40,562 nt of DNA from contig JAJRQY010000135.1 of assembly GCA_024280015.1 (NCBI GenBank), positions 1 to 40,562 of the forward strand, read 5' to 3'. Below the pieces are notes generated by a model. That model had not been told where the DNA came from. It ran no database searches and was given only the letters and a program-made list of their open reading frames with translations. Positions 25,310 to 35,247 of this stretch are shown piece after piece. Position numbers and translations under genes: made by a program. Positions within the stretch are counted from its first letter, which is position 1; every line of letters begins with the position of its first letter. The DNA comes from Actinomycetes bacterium (GTDB lineage Bacteria > Actinomycetota > Acidimicrobiia > Acidimicrobiales > SZUA-35).

Positions 25310-26233
25310 TCAGTTGGCCGATGACTTGTTGGCCGATGACTTGTTGGCCGTTGAGTCGTTGGAAGAGATCGCAGCAATCAGGTCAACCAGTTCAGTTGCC
25401 GAACCGGACGCTTCCCTGGTCACAGCGTAGATCTCTCGGACGATTCCGGTTTCGGTTGGAGAGACGCTAATATCGGGATGAGGAACAACAAGGGCGAGCT
25501 CGGGAACCAAGGCGACGCCTGCACCTGCTGCGACCAGCTCTCGGGTGGTTGAATGCTCGGCCACCTCGGCGCTAATGATTGGTTCGAACCCCGCGTCGGC
25601 GCAGGCTCGCATGGTTGCTGGTCGACACGGGCTGCCGGAGGTGCTCGCGATCCATGGCAGGTCGGCTAGCTGGCTCAGCTTGGTCGGGAAGAGGTTCCAT
25701 GACCGGGGCGTGATGAGTTTGACGTGATCCGAAGCAATCCGGTGGTAACGGAATCGGACATTGCGGGTATAGGTGAGGTGGTTGTATTCCTGGACGATGG
25801 CGATGTCGACGTGTCCAAGTGACAGGTCCCGTTGGGCCTCGTGGTCCTCGGATTCTCGGACTCGGATACTGCCGCCCCCCGGTTGACCAATCCGTCGACC
25901 GAGCGCCGGGGTGACGATGTAGGCCAACGAGGAGGGGAAGCCGGCGATAACAATTGGGCTGATTCGAGTTGTCGGTTCGGCCAGGGCAGTCCTTGCCCGT
26001 TCGCCTGCATCCAGCACCTCAAAGGCCCGCGGTCGAAGTGTCCGACCCGAATCGTTGAGGCGCAGTCTCCCGCCAACTCGGTCGAACAGAACCGTGTCCA
26101 GACTGTGTTCAAGTTTGGCCAATTTCTGGGAAACGGCCGGGGCTGAATAGCCAAGGGAATTGGCTGCGGCGACCACGGTGCCTTGTTCGACAACCTCCAG
26201 AAAGCAGCGAAGTTGAGAGCTGTCCAAGTCCAT
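25310..26233 (-). CDS. LysR-family transcriptional regulator
   Basis: The 307-residue regulator has an N-terminal winged HTH (MDLDSSQLRCFLEVVEQGTV, AANSLGYSAPAVSQKLAKLE, residues 1-60) and a periplasmic-binding-like effector domain (VIAGFPSSLAYIV, VDIAIVQEYNHL, VAAGAGVALVPELALV). ATG 26233 is preferred; a GTG two codons upstream is possible. The tail ends in a repeated ANKSS unit encoded by a 15-bp tandem repeat. It is divergent from the EamA transporter 37 bp away and upstream of the deaminase on the same strand, so either may be its target. Confidence 0.88.
   Translation of the reverse strand: MDLDSSQLRCFLEVVEQGTVVAAANSLGYSAPAVSQKLAKLEHSLDTVLFDRVGGRLRLNDSGRTLRPRAFEVLDAGERARTALAEPTTRISPIVIAGFPSSLAYIVTPALGRRIGQPGGGSIRVRESEDHEAQRDLSLGHVDIAIVQEYNHLTYTRNVRFRYHRIASDHVKLITPRSWNLFPTKLSQLADLPWIASTSGSPCRPATMRACADAGFEPIISAEVAEHSTTRELVAAGAGVALVPELALVVPHPDISVSPTETGIVREIYAVTREASGSATELVDLIAAISSNDSTANKSSANKSSAN
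25314..25358. repeat. 15-bp tandem repeat in the 3' end of the lysR gene
   Basis: TTGGCCGATGACTTG occurs at 25314-25328 and 25329-25343, with a degenerate third unit at 25344-25358. On the minus strand it encodes the repeated Ala-Asn-Lys-Ser-Ser tail. This looks like slippage in a dispensable C-terminus. Confidence 0.85.
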
Positions 26234-26270
26234 AAGCACAGCTTACGGCGAGGGTCGAGAATCGGAACTG

Positions 26271-27293
26271 GTGCTTTGCCCTGGAATCATTCAACCTAGA
26301 CAACTTGTGAGTAGCGACAACGAAACATCTGCGATAGGAACTGGGGCTGAAGGGGTGCGACTTAGCCAGCGTGACCTGAGGCTGGCCTTGATGGTCGCCC
26401 TGATCTGGGGTGTCAACTTTGTGGTGATCCGCGTCGGGCTTGATGCGTACCCACCTCTTCTCCTGGTCTCACTCCGGTTCCTGGTAGTCGCCGTTGTTGG
26501 AACCCGGCTGGTTCCGCGACCCAAAATGGCATGGGGCTGGTTGGTTGCCATTGGTCTCTTTCTGGGCGCAGGGCAGTTCGGCTTCTTGTTCTTGGCCATG
26601 GACCGGGGCATGCCCGCTGGTCTTGCCGCTGTGGTGCTCCAGATCCAAGCTGCCTTCACCATGGTCCTTGCCCTGGTCGTCCTCGGCGAACGGCCGAGCC
26701 GGGGCCGAGTTGTCGGTATGACGGTAGCCGTGGTTGGGCTGGTGGTACTTGCCATTGATGCCAAACAGCGGGTCGCCTTCGTTGGCTTCTCGCTGACTCT
26801 GGTTTCGGCCTTGTCCTGGGCCATAGGAAATATCGTGATTCGACGACAAGCGCAGGCTGTGACCAGTGTGTCAGCTGTTGAACCTGTCGAGCTGGCGAGA
26901 ACTGGCGCAGAGTCCTCCGGAGTAGGAGCGTCAGAGTCGAGGCCATCTGGCTTGGCGATCATTATTTGGGCCAGCCTTATTCCGCCGATTCCCTTGTTCA
27001 TCCTGTCTCTTCTTCTTGAAGGACCAGTCAGGATCGGTGAGGCCTTGGGTTCGCTCAACCTCTTGGGCATCGGAGCGATTCTCTACCTGGCTGGTCTGGC
27101 CACCTATGTCGGCTTCGGAACCTGGACGTCTCTTCTCAGTCGATATCCGGCATCGACAGTGGCACCGTTTTCGCTCCTCGTTCCACCGGTCGGATTGTTG
27201 GCTGCGTGGCTGCTGTTAGGTGAGCAGCCAAGCGCGCTTGGCTTGTTGGGCAGCGGTGTTGTCGTTGGTGGCTTGGCCCTGTCCGGTCGCTAG
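26271..27293 (+). CDS. EamA/DMT-family membrane transporter
   Basis: The protein (340 aa from GTG 26271, 328 aa from GTG 26307) shows two EamA repeats with about ten membrane helices: ALMVALIWGVNFVVIRVGLD opens repeat 1 and GFSLTLVSALSWAIGNIVIRR opens repeat 2. It ends PFSLLVPPVGLLAAWLLLGEQP as in drug/metabolite exporters such as the O-acetylserine/cysteine and purine exporter group. A hydrophilic insertion of about 35 residues (VSAVEPVELARTGAESSG region) follows the first helix of repeat 2 and is unusual. The start is uncertain: GTG 26307 fits the family better, and neither has a clear Shine-Dalgarno sequence. The divergent LysR gene is the probable regulator. Confidence 0.85.
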   Translation: MLCPGIIQPRQLVSSDNETSAIGTGAEGVRLSQRDLRLALMVALIWGVNFVVIRVGLDAYPPLLLVSLRFLVVAVVGTRLVPRPKMAWGWLVAIGLFLGAGQFGFLFLAMDRGMPAGLAAVVLQIQAAFTMVLALVVLGERPSRGRVVGMTVAVVGLVVLAIDAKQRVAFVGFSLTLVSALSWAIGNIVIRRQAQAVTSVSAVEPVELARTGAESSGVGASESRPSGLAIIIWASLIPPIPLFILSLLLEGPVRIGEALGSLNLLGIGAILYLAGLATYVGFGTWTSLLSRYPASTVAPFSLLVPPVGLLAAWLLLGEQPSALGLLGSGVVVGGLALSGR

Positions 27294-27303
27294 GCAGGTA
27301 CTG

Positions 27304-27309
27304 TACGAT
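27304..27309 (+). promoter_or_regulatory. -10 box TACGAT placed for a leaderless cobT transcript
   Basis: TACGAT ends 6 nt before ATG 27316, so the expected transcript start coincides with the A of ATG. There is no Shine-Dalgarno sequence. The gap to the upstream EamA stop is 22 bp, leaving no space for a cobalamin riboswitch. Confidence 0.5.
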
Positions 27310-27315
27310 CAGCGG

Positions 27316-28422
27316 ATGTCCGAATCAGCGTCAGATGAACCTCGCAATGCAGAAGACCAGGTTATTGGGGTCGCGGACTCAATTGTCGAGCTTCGCACTG
27401 AAGACGGCGACGGAGCACGGGCCCACCAGCTCAATCTCACCAAGCCGCCGGGATCTCTTGGCCAGCTTGAATCGCTGGGTGTGCAGCTGGCCGCCATCGC
27501 CGGGACCTCGGTGCCGCCCCTGGCTGAGCCCGGGGCGATCGCGGTCTTTGCCGGGGACCATGGCGTGCATGCAGAAGGCGTGAGCCCCTGGCCTCAAGAG
27601 GTCACGGCACAGATGGTCTTGAATTTCTGTGCTGGTGGCGCGGCCATCAATGTGATTGGAAGGGCGAACGACAACAAACTTGTTGTCGTCAATGCAGGCG
27701 TGGCCATCCCGTTGCCTGACCACCAGCTCTTGCGGAACACACCAATTCGACAGGGAACCGCCAACCTTCGTCTCGAACCAGCCATGTCCCGCGCCGAGGC
27801 GGCCGAGGCAATCATGCTCGGAATTGAAACGGCCAATGAGCTGGTGTCAAGCGGGGCCCGATGTCTGATGACCGGCGACATGGGGATCGGGAACACGACC
27901 CCGTCGGCTGCCATTATTGCCGCAGTGACTGGCCAGGACCCTCGCCAGATCACCGGGCGTGGAACCGGGATCGATGATGCCACCCTGGACCTCAAGACCA
28001 AGGTTATACAGGACGCCCTAGTCCGCCTGAGCGAGACCGACTGCCAGTCCGGAGACGGGCTTGGCTTATTGAGTGAGATAGGCGGCCTGGAAATTGGTGC
28101 CATCGCCGGTCTTTGCTTGGGGGGAGCTTCGTTGCGGGTGCCTGTCATTTTGGACGGAGTCATCTCGGTCGCTGGCGCCTTGCTAGCCCAGCAGATCCAG
28201 CCAGCCGTGGTTGACTACCTGGTTGCCGGACATCGCTCGGTGGAACCAGCAGCCACTGCTGCCCTTGCTCATCTTGAGCTGGAGCCGATTCTAGAAATGG
28301 ACCTGCGTCTGGGCGAGGGTAGTGGTGCGGGCTTGGCCTATCCAATAGTACGAACCGCAGCCAGAATCATGGTCGAGATGGCAACGTTTGAGAGCGCGAG
28401 CATCGACTCAAACGATGGCTGA
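27316..28422 (+). CDS. cobT: Nicotinate-nucleotide--dimethylbenzimidazole phosphoribosyltransferase
   Basis: The 368-residue enzyme activates the lower-ligand base for cobalamin by making alpha-ribazole phosphate. Seen motifs: LTKPPGSLGQLESLGVQLA, VFAGDHGVHAEGVSPWPQEVT, GGAAINVIG, GDMGIGNTTPSAAI, TGRGTGIDD, DGVISVAGALLA, and a C-terminal LRLGEGSGAGLA that carries the catalytic Glu region. ATG 27316 is chosen over the frame's upstream GTG at 27220, which would lie inside the transporter gene. Its end overlaps cobQ by 8 bp, indicating an operon. Confidence 0.93.
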   Translation: MSESASDEPRNAEDQVIGVADSIVELRTEDGDGARAHQLNLTKPPGSLGQLESLGVQLAAIAGTSVPPLAEPGAIAVFAGDHGVHAEGVSPWPQEVTAQMVLNFCAGGAAINVIGRANDNKLVVVNAGVAIPLPDHQLLRNTPIRQGTANLRLEPAMSRAEAAEAIMLGIETANELVSSGARCLMTGDMGIGNTTPSAAIIAAVTGQDPRQITGRGTGIDDATLDLKTKVIQDALVRLSETDCQSGDGLGLLSEIGGLEIGAIAGLCLGGASLRVPVILDGVISVAGALLAQQIQPAVVDYLVAGHRSVEPAATAALAHLELEPILEMDLRLGEGSGAGLAYPIVRTAARIMVEMATFESASIDSNDG

Positions 28423-30001
28423 CCCTGAACCACCAGGATGGGCGAGTGAGCTGGTAGACCTTCGAGGCGGCCTGATGGTTTGCGGCACAACGTCTGACGC
28501 AGGCAAGACCACGATCGTGGCCGGGTTGTGTCGACTTCTAGCTCGCAACGGGGTCAGCGTCGCCCCTTTCAAGGCCCAGAACATGGCACTTAACTCGGCG
28601 GTTACTAAGACTGGTCACGAGATCGGACGGGCCCAGTACCTCCAGGCTCAAGCGGCGATGATCGAGCCTGAAGTGGCGATGAACCCAATCCTATTGAAGC
28701 CGTCGAGCGAGCGTGCCAGCCAGGTTGTGCTGATGGGCAAGCCAGTAGCCGTCATGACAGCTGCTGAATACCACGAAGCCAAACCAGAGCTGTTTGATCT
28801 CGTTCTTGAATCACTTGATGATTTACGTTCCCGCTTTGACGTGGTGCTCCTGGAGGGAGCAGGCAGCCCAACCGAGATCAACCTGTTGTCCAATGACATC
28901 GTGAACCTGAGCGTGGCCGAACGGGCGGGGATCAATGCCCTTGTTGTCGGTGACATTGACCGGGGCGGCGTCTTCGCCTCGCTGTATGGAACGGTTGCAC
29001 TTCTACCACCCAACCTGGCCGAGCTGATCGGCGGCTTTATCATCAATCAGTTCCGTGGCGACCCTGCCCTCCTATTGGATGGTACGGATCAACTGGAACA
29101 GGCTTGCGGGGTGCCAACATTCGGTGTGGTCCCCATGCTTGAAGGGCTACGCCTTGATGCCGAGGATTCGCTCATTCTTGACCGATCTGACTACACAGCG
29201 GGCTTGATCAACAGTGACGCTGGCTTAGACATTGCTGTCATCCGCTTCCCCCACATCTCTAACTTCACCGACCTCGATCCATTGGGATTAGAAGACGACG
29301 CTTCGGTCCGATTCGTCGGGTCAGTGAGCGAGCTTGGCCGACCTAACCTGGTGATACTGCCTGGTTCGAAGGCGACCGTCAGCGACCTTGGATGGCTTCG
29401 AGCACGTGGCCTGGATCGAGCACTGGCTGATCTGGTCAAGGTGGGAGAAGTCACAATCGTTGGTATCTGTGGCGGCTACCAGATGCTTGGCCGAACAGTG
29501 GTGGACGAGGTGGAGTTCCTGGTAACCGCAGAGCAAGATTCAGTAGTTCCTGGCATCGGTTTGCTTCCCGTTACAACCCGCTTCGAACCCGAAAAGGTGC
29601 TGGCCCGAGCCAAAGGCGTTGCGTTGGGACAGGTGGTGGCGGGCTATCAGATACACCACGGCCGGGTTTCTCTTGATGATGGAGCAGACGTTTGGCTCAC
29701 GATCGATGGCCAACCAGAAGGCACGCGATCAGTTTCTGGGGGCGAGACCGTTGGCAACGAAGCCCCAAAGCGAGAATCAACGGTCTTGGGGACAACGCTC
29801 CATGGGTTGTTCGACAATGACGGCTTCCGCCGAGAATTCCTGTCCGAAGCGGCCGAACGATCCGGAGTGAGTTTCACTCCCTCGCCTCGCTCGGCCTCAT
29901 CAGTTCGCAATGCCGAGCTTGATCGGTTGGCTGACCACCTGGAAGCGACTCTCGACATGGCGAGAATTGTTGCATTGATGGCCCCTCGTTTGAACCGGTA
30001 G
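28415..30001 (+). CDS. cobQ: Cobyric acid synthase
   Basis: The 528-residue glutamine-dependent ligase amidates four side chains of adenosylcobyrinic acid a,c-diamide. The N-terminal dethiobiotin-synthetase-like ATP domain shows MVCGTTSDAGKTTIVAGL (P-loop), VAPFKAQNMALNSAVT and VLLEGAGSPTEINL. The C-terminal class I glutaminase-like domain shows VGICGGYQMLG (nucleophile Cys) and YQIHHGRV plus TTLHGLFDNDGFR (His). ATG 28415 lies within the last codons of cobT. Further cob genes are not in the window. Confidence 0.93.
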   Translation: MADPEPPGWASELVDLRGGLMVCGTTSDAGKTTIVAGLCRLLARNGVSVAPFKAQNMALNSAVTKTGHEIGRAQYLQAQAAMIEPEVAMNPILLKPSSERASQVVLMGKPVAVMTAAEYHEAKPELFDLVLESLDDLRSRFDVVLLEGAGSPTEINLLSNDIVNLSVAERAGINALVVGDIDRGGVFASLYGTVALLPPNLAELIGGFIINQFRGDPALLLDGTDQLEQACGVPTFGVVPMLEGLRLDAEDSLILDRSDYTAGLINSDAGLDIAVIRFPHISNFTDLDPLGLEDDASVRFVGSVSELGRPNLVILPGSKATVSDLGWLRARGLDRALADLVKVGEVTIVGICGGYQMLGRTVVDEVEFLVTAEQDSVVPGIGLLPVTTRFEPEKVLARAKGVALGQVVAGYQIHHGRVSLDDGADVWLTIDGQPEGTRSVSGGETVGNEAPKRESTVLGTTLHGLFDNDGFRREFLSEAAERSGVSFTPSPRSASSVRNAELDRLADHLEATLDMARIVALMAPRLNR

Positions 30002-30053
30002 CCCAATTCCTTCTAGGTTGAGTTCACTCGAATTTTGTGTCGAAGGGATTCAC

Positions 30054-30596
30054 ATGTCTGAAACTGCCCAACTTCCGTACGCATCCTTGCCGTCGGTTGG
30101 CTCATTCTCGGTGATAAGCACTGACCTGGAGGATGGTCAGATGCTGAGGATGGCCCAGGTGAGCGGCATTTTTGGGGCTGGGGGCCAAGACATATCTCCC
30201 AACCTCACCTGGTCTGGGTTCCCTCCAGAAACTAAGAGTTTCGTCGTTACTTGCTTTGATCCAGATGCTCCGACGGGGAGCGGGTTCTGGCACTGGACGG
30301 TCTATGACATTCCCGTTGCTACCACGGAGTTGTCGAGCAATGCTGGTTCTCAAGATGGAGTGAATCTGCCAGATGGAGCCAAACAGCTCAACAACGATGC
30401 TGGGCTTCCCGGCTACCTCGGATCGGCGCCCCCGATAGGGCATGGTCCTCACCGCTACGTGTTCGCCGTCCATGCACTCGGCGTCGAGTCGCTGCCGATC
30501 ACTCCGGATGTTACGCCGGCGATTTGTGGCTTCAACATGTTTGGCAACACGCTGGCCCGCGCAATCATCGTGCCAATCTATGAGCAGGCGGCCTAG
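30054..30596 (+). CDS. YbhB/YbcL-family (PEBP-like) protein
   Basis: The 180-residue protein matches bacterial phosphatidylethanolamine-binding-protein homologues. It has GQDISPNLTWSGFPPETKSFVVTCFDPDAP (the DPDAP ligand-pocket motif), FWHWTVYDIP, a GPHRYVFAVHAL strand and the final FNMFGNTLARA helix. The role in bacteria is not settled; they are thought to bind small ligands or modulate kinases. ATG 30054 has AAGGGA upstream and gives the usual length. The next start, of the hydrolase stub, is 10 nt after its stop. Confidence 0.88.
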   Translation: MSETAQLPYASLPSVGSFSVISTDLEDGQMLRMAQVSGIFGAGGQDISPNLTWSGFPPETKSFVVTCFDPDAPTGSGFWHWTVYDIPVATTELSSNAGSQDGVNLPDGAKQLNNDAGLPGYLGSAPPIGHGPHRYVFAVHALGVESLPITPDVTPAICGFNMFGNTLARAIIVPIYEQAA

Positions 30597-30605
30597 GCCG
30601 ACACG

Positions 30606-30890
30606 ATGAAGGTGTTTGTGCATGGAGTACCTGAAACCAAGTCGATCTGGGGTCCACTGGTAGCTGAGTTGTCTAGCTCTGGCGTTGATGACGTCACGCT
30701 CTTGGAGCCGCCAGGTTTCGGCGTCGGGGTCCCCAATGGCTGGGACGCCACTCCTCTGAGTTATGTGGCCTGGCTGACGGGTGAGCTGGAACGCCTCCGC
30801 TCCAGCGGGGCAGACCGGATTTCACTGGTCGTGATGGGCTCTCAGTGGCTAGCCATGAAAGAGAAGAGGCCGCCGACTGGGTTCGGTTAG
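30606..30890 (+). pseudogene. Alpha/beta hydrolase, N-terminal stub
   Basis: The first 75 residues (MKVFVHGVPETKSIWGPLVAEL, DVTLLEPPGFGVGVPNGWD, YVAWLTGELERL) match the start of alpha/beta hydrolases, including the oxyanion HG motif. The reading frame then changes character after DRISLVV and stops at 94 residues, before the nucleophile elbow (normally GHDWGG). The catalytic Ser/Asp, Asp and His are all missing, against a family length of about 250 residues. The SDR gene starts 25 bp later. The simplest reading is a deletion that removed the 3' two thirds. Confidence 0.75.
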
Positions 30891-30914
30891 CAGGGATGTA
30901 CTAGAAAGGCGAGC

Positions 30915-31697
30915 ATGAAAATCTCTGATCTGTTTGATGTTTCGGGCAAGGTTGCCGTCGTTACTGGAGGCTCTCGGGGCATCGGCGAGATGATCGCAAC
31001 TGGCCTCGTTGCCAATGGCGTCAAGACCTACATCACCTCCCGCAAGGCCGATGTTTGTGACGAGACCGCGGAACGCCTGAGCGAATTGGGGGAGTGCATC
31101 TCTATCCCCGCTGACCTTTCGACCGCAGATGGGCTCTCGAGCTTCGTTAGCCAATTCGGTGATCGAGAAGAACAGCTGGACATCCTTGTCAACAATGCTG
31201 GTGCCGCATGGGGCGCGCCACTTGGGGAGTTTCCCGAGATTGGTTTCGACAAGGTCATGAACATCAATGTGAAAGCTCCATTCATGTTGACCCAGGCCCT
31301 TCTGAACAAGCTGCGTGCTGGGGCAACCGAGGAGGATCCAGCCCGAGTCATCATGACTGGTTCGATTGACGGCATTCGGGTTCCCTTCGGCGACAACTTT
31401 TCCTACTCAGCCTCCAAGGCTGGTATCCAGATGCTGGCTCGCCACCTGGCTCACTTTGTGGTCAAGGACAACATCACCGTCAATTCCATTGCTCCTGGCC
31501 CGTTCGAGTCGCAGATGATGGCCTACATGCTGGACTCGGAGGAGAAACGGGAGATGGTGAATGCCATGGTTCCTCGTGGTCGGATCGGGACACCCGAGGA
31601 TGCAGCTGGTGCAGTTATTTTCTTGGCCAGTCGTGCCGGTGCGTTTATTACCGGGGCCGTGATCCCTCTCGATGGTGGTATCTCGACCCACGGCTAG
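30915..31697 (+). CDS. Short-chain dehydrogenase/reductase
   Basis: The 260-residue classical SDR has the NAD(P)-binding VTGGSRGIGEMIATGL near the N-terminus, DILVNNAG, a catalytic Ser in MTGSIDG, and the YSASKAG tetrad (Tyr and Lys). C-terminal segments are VNSIAPGPFESQM and the tail GAVIPLDGGIS. It resembles 3-oxoacyl-ACP reductase or sugar-alcohol dehydrogenases; the substrate cannot be told. AAAGGCGAG precedes ATG 30915. Confidence 0.9.
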   Translation: MKISDLFDVSGKVAVVTGGSRGIGEMIATGLVANGVKTYITSRKADVCDETAERLSELGECISIPADLSTADGLSSFVSQFGDREEQLDILVNNAGAAWGAPLGEFPEIGFDKVMNINVKAPFMLTQALLNKLRAGATEEDPARVIMTGSIDGIRVPFGDNFSYSASKAGIQMLARHLAHFVVKDNITVNSIAPGPFESQMMAYMLDSEEKREMVNAMVPRGRIGTPEDAAGAVIFLASRAGAFITGAVIPLDGGISTHG

Positions 31698-31702
31698 CCC
31701 CA

Positions 31703-31739
31703 GCCAACATCGATCTTCTGACGTCTTCCCCGTGTTGGC
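31703..31739 (+). terminator. Weak hairpin after the SDR gene
   Basis: GCCAACA (31703-31709) pairs with TGTTGGC (31733-31739) across a 23-nt loop just after the SDR stop. No T-run follows. The remaining spacer to the HU gene (to 31854) holds only the HU ribosome site and no clear promoter. Confidence 0.3.
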
Positions 31740-31854
31740 ACGACTGGTCCGCTGACGCTGAGACGAGAGTTTTCTGTGACGGTCCACCACTCAAGGTCAG
31801 ATATCTGCTGCATTTGCGTGTTCTCAGATAGAGAAACGTTAAGGAGTAGAAGCA

Positions 31855-32148
31855 ATGACCACGAAAGCGGAAATGGTCCAGGGCGTAGCCGATCGAGCGG
31901 GTGCCGACAAGAAGACGACAGAAGCCGTCCTCGGTGCGTTCTTTGATTTCACTGCCGAGCAGGTGAAGGCCGGTGAGAAGATCGCTTGGCCAGGTTTCGG
32001 AACATTCTCCATGGGTGAGCGCGCTGCTCGCAATGGACGTAATCCTCAGACAGGGGAGACCATCAAGATCAAGAAGAGCCGTTCGGTCAAGCTGTCGACG
32101 GCTGCCCCAATGAAGGCATGGCTTTTGACCTCACGTAAGGGACGCTAG
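31855..32148 (+). CDS. hup: HU-family DNA-binding protein
   Basis: The 97-residue basic protein has the HU/IHF fold: MTTKAEMVQGVADRAGADKKTTEAVLGAFFDF (helices), PGFGTFSMGERAARNGRNPQTGE (beta arm with the Pro-bearing tip) and IKIKKSRSVKLSTAAPMKAWL. It bends and compacts DNA as a dimer. It lacks the long Lys/Ala tail of mycobacterial HupB. A strong ribosome site (AAGGAG, 8 nt before ATG) and a strong terminator fit a highly expressed single gene. Confidence 0.93.
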   Translation: MTTKAEMVQGVADRAGADKKTTEAVLGAFFDFTAEQVKAGEKIAWPGFGTFSMGERAARNGRNPQTGETIKIKKSRSVKLSTAAPMKAWLLTSRKGR

Positions 32149-32213
32149 ACCTTCGAGCACGCGGTTGCCGGGCGTTAAGCCTGTTGGCAACAAGTGAGTG
32201 GTATCAGTTAAGT

Positions 32214-32250
32214 GGAAGGTCCTTGGGTAGTTCCCAAGGACCTTCCGGCG
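32214..32250 (+). terminator. Strong intrinsic terminator after the HU gene
   Basis: A perfect 14-bp stem (32214-32227 with 32233-32246) with a 5-nt loop is followed by GGCGTTTT. It lies between convergent genes, HU and icd. The remaining 100 bp before the icd stop shows nothing recognisable. Confidence 0.9.
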
Positions 32251-32354
32251 TTTTCGAGTCGTTGGTAGGAGTGAGCTGAGCCTCAGGCGTCATGATCACG
32301 CTTCAAGTTGGACCAGCGGCTCCCCAACGACGTTGAGCTGTACCGACTGGCCGT

Positions 32355-34742
<2,388 letters not shown>

Positions 34743-34771
34743 GACTCTAACGAAGCGAAGGTGAAGTATTC

Positions 34772-35128
34772 ATGAAGGACCGGTGTGCAACTCTTGCCTG
34801 GCAGGGTCAGCCGCCCAAGACCTTCCGGAGCCACTTCGGGCCAGCTTCACTCTCACAGCTGCAGCGGTCTTGGACGGCAACATGGCCAAGGACTTGCTCG
34901 ACGTGGGCTCCACATCCGGCCCAGCTTGGCTTGCGACAGGATTTACAGGTTGTTTGTCTACACATACCCCCCAGGGTATCCGAATGTCCGTACTATTGCA
35001 AGCGATTTCTGGAGCGCCTGGCAGAACCTCTGGCCGACGAGTCGCCAAAGGTGCTTCTGGGGCGATTGGATGTCGCTCCCGGATCGCTGTCGCTAGCCCG
35101 AACGACAGGGCGGCCGCAAGTTCTTTAA
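34772..35128 (+). CDS. Hypothetical 118-residue protein, doubtful
   Basis: ATG 34772 has GAAGGTG 8 nt upstream and lies 30 bp after the orphan terminator, so it could be the gene that leader controls. The first 55 residues are rich in Trp, Pro and Ser and look like non-coding translation. The last 65 are more natural: LQVVCLHIPPRVSE, then CPYYCKRFLERLAEPL, then KVLLGRLDVAPGSL. A strand, a Cys-x-x-x-Cys, a helix and another strand recall the start of a thioredoxin-type fold, but the Cys spacing is wrong for a classical CxxC, and this is speculative. The frame competes with two other open frames, so it may not be expressed. Confidence 0.25.
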   Translation: MKDRCATLAWQGQPPKTFRSHFGPASLSQLQRSWTATWPRTCSTWAPHPAQLGLRQDLQVVCLHIPPRVSECPYYCKRFLERLAEPLADESPKVLLGRLDVAPGSLSLARTTGRPQVL

Positions 35129-35149
35129 TCGGCTTCAGATCCTAATGCG

Positions 35150-35178
35150 GAGACACCCGGCCGGGGAGTCGGTATAGT
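35150..35178 (+). promoter_or_regulatory. Promoter of the amino-acid ABC transporter operon
   Basis: GAGACA (35150-35155, four of six matches to -35) is followed after 17 bp by TATAGT (35173-35178, five of six matches to -10). The predicted start is near 35185, giving a leader of about 60 nt before the ATG at 35248. Confidence 0.6.
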
Positions 35179-35186
35179 TGCGAGCT

Positions 35187-35200
35187 GTGCCACATGGCAC
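35187..35200. promoter_or_regulatory. Inverted repeat at the transporter transcript start
   Basis: GTGCCA-CA-TGGCAC is a 6-bp dyad with a 2-bp spacer, located at the predicted transcription start. It is a candidate operator for nitrogen or amino-acid control. A weaker TACCC/GGGTA pair follows at about 35204-35218. Confidence 0.45.
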
Positions 35201-35247
35201 GGTTACCCCTTGTGGGTAGTCAAGAGTCCTGAGGAGAGGAACTCCCA

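Noticed and set aside
26290-27070. Long antisense frames opposite the EamA gene
   Set aside because: Composition (Thr/Arg/Pro-rich) is that of a reversed membrane protein gene.
27294-27315. Cobalamin riboswitch before cobT
   Set aside because: Only 22 bp separate the EamA stop from the cobT ATG, and a -10 box occupies that space; there is no room for the B12 element.
34770-35048. Minus-strand ORF in the icd-transporter spacer
   Set aside because: No Shine-Dalgarno sequence or known motif; one of three competing frames there. Listed within the region note and not as a gene.
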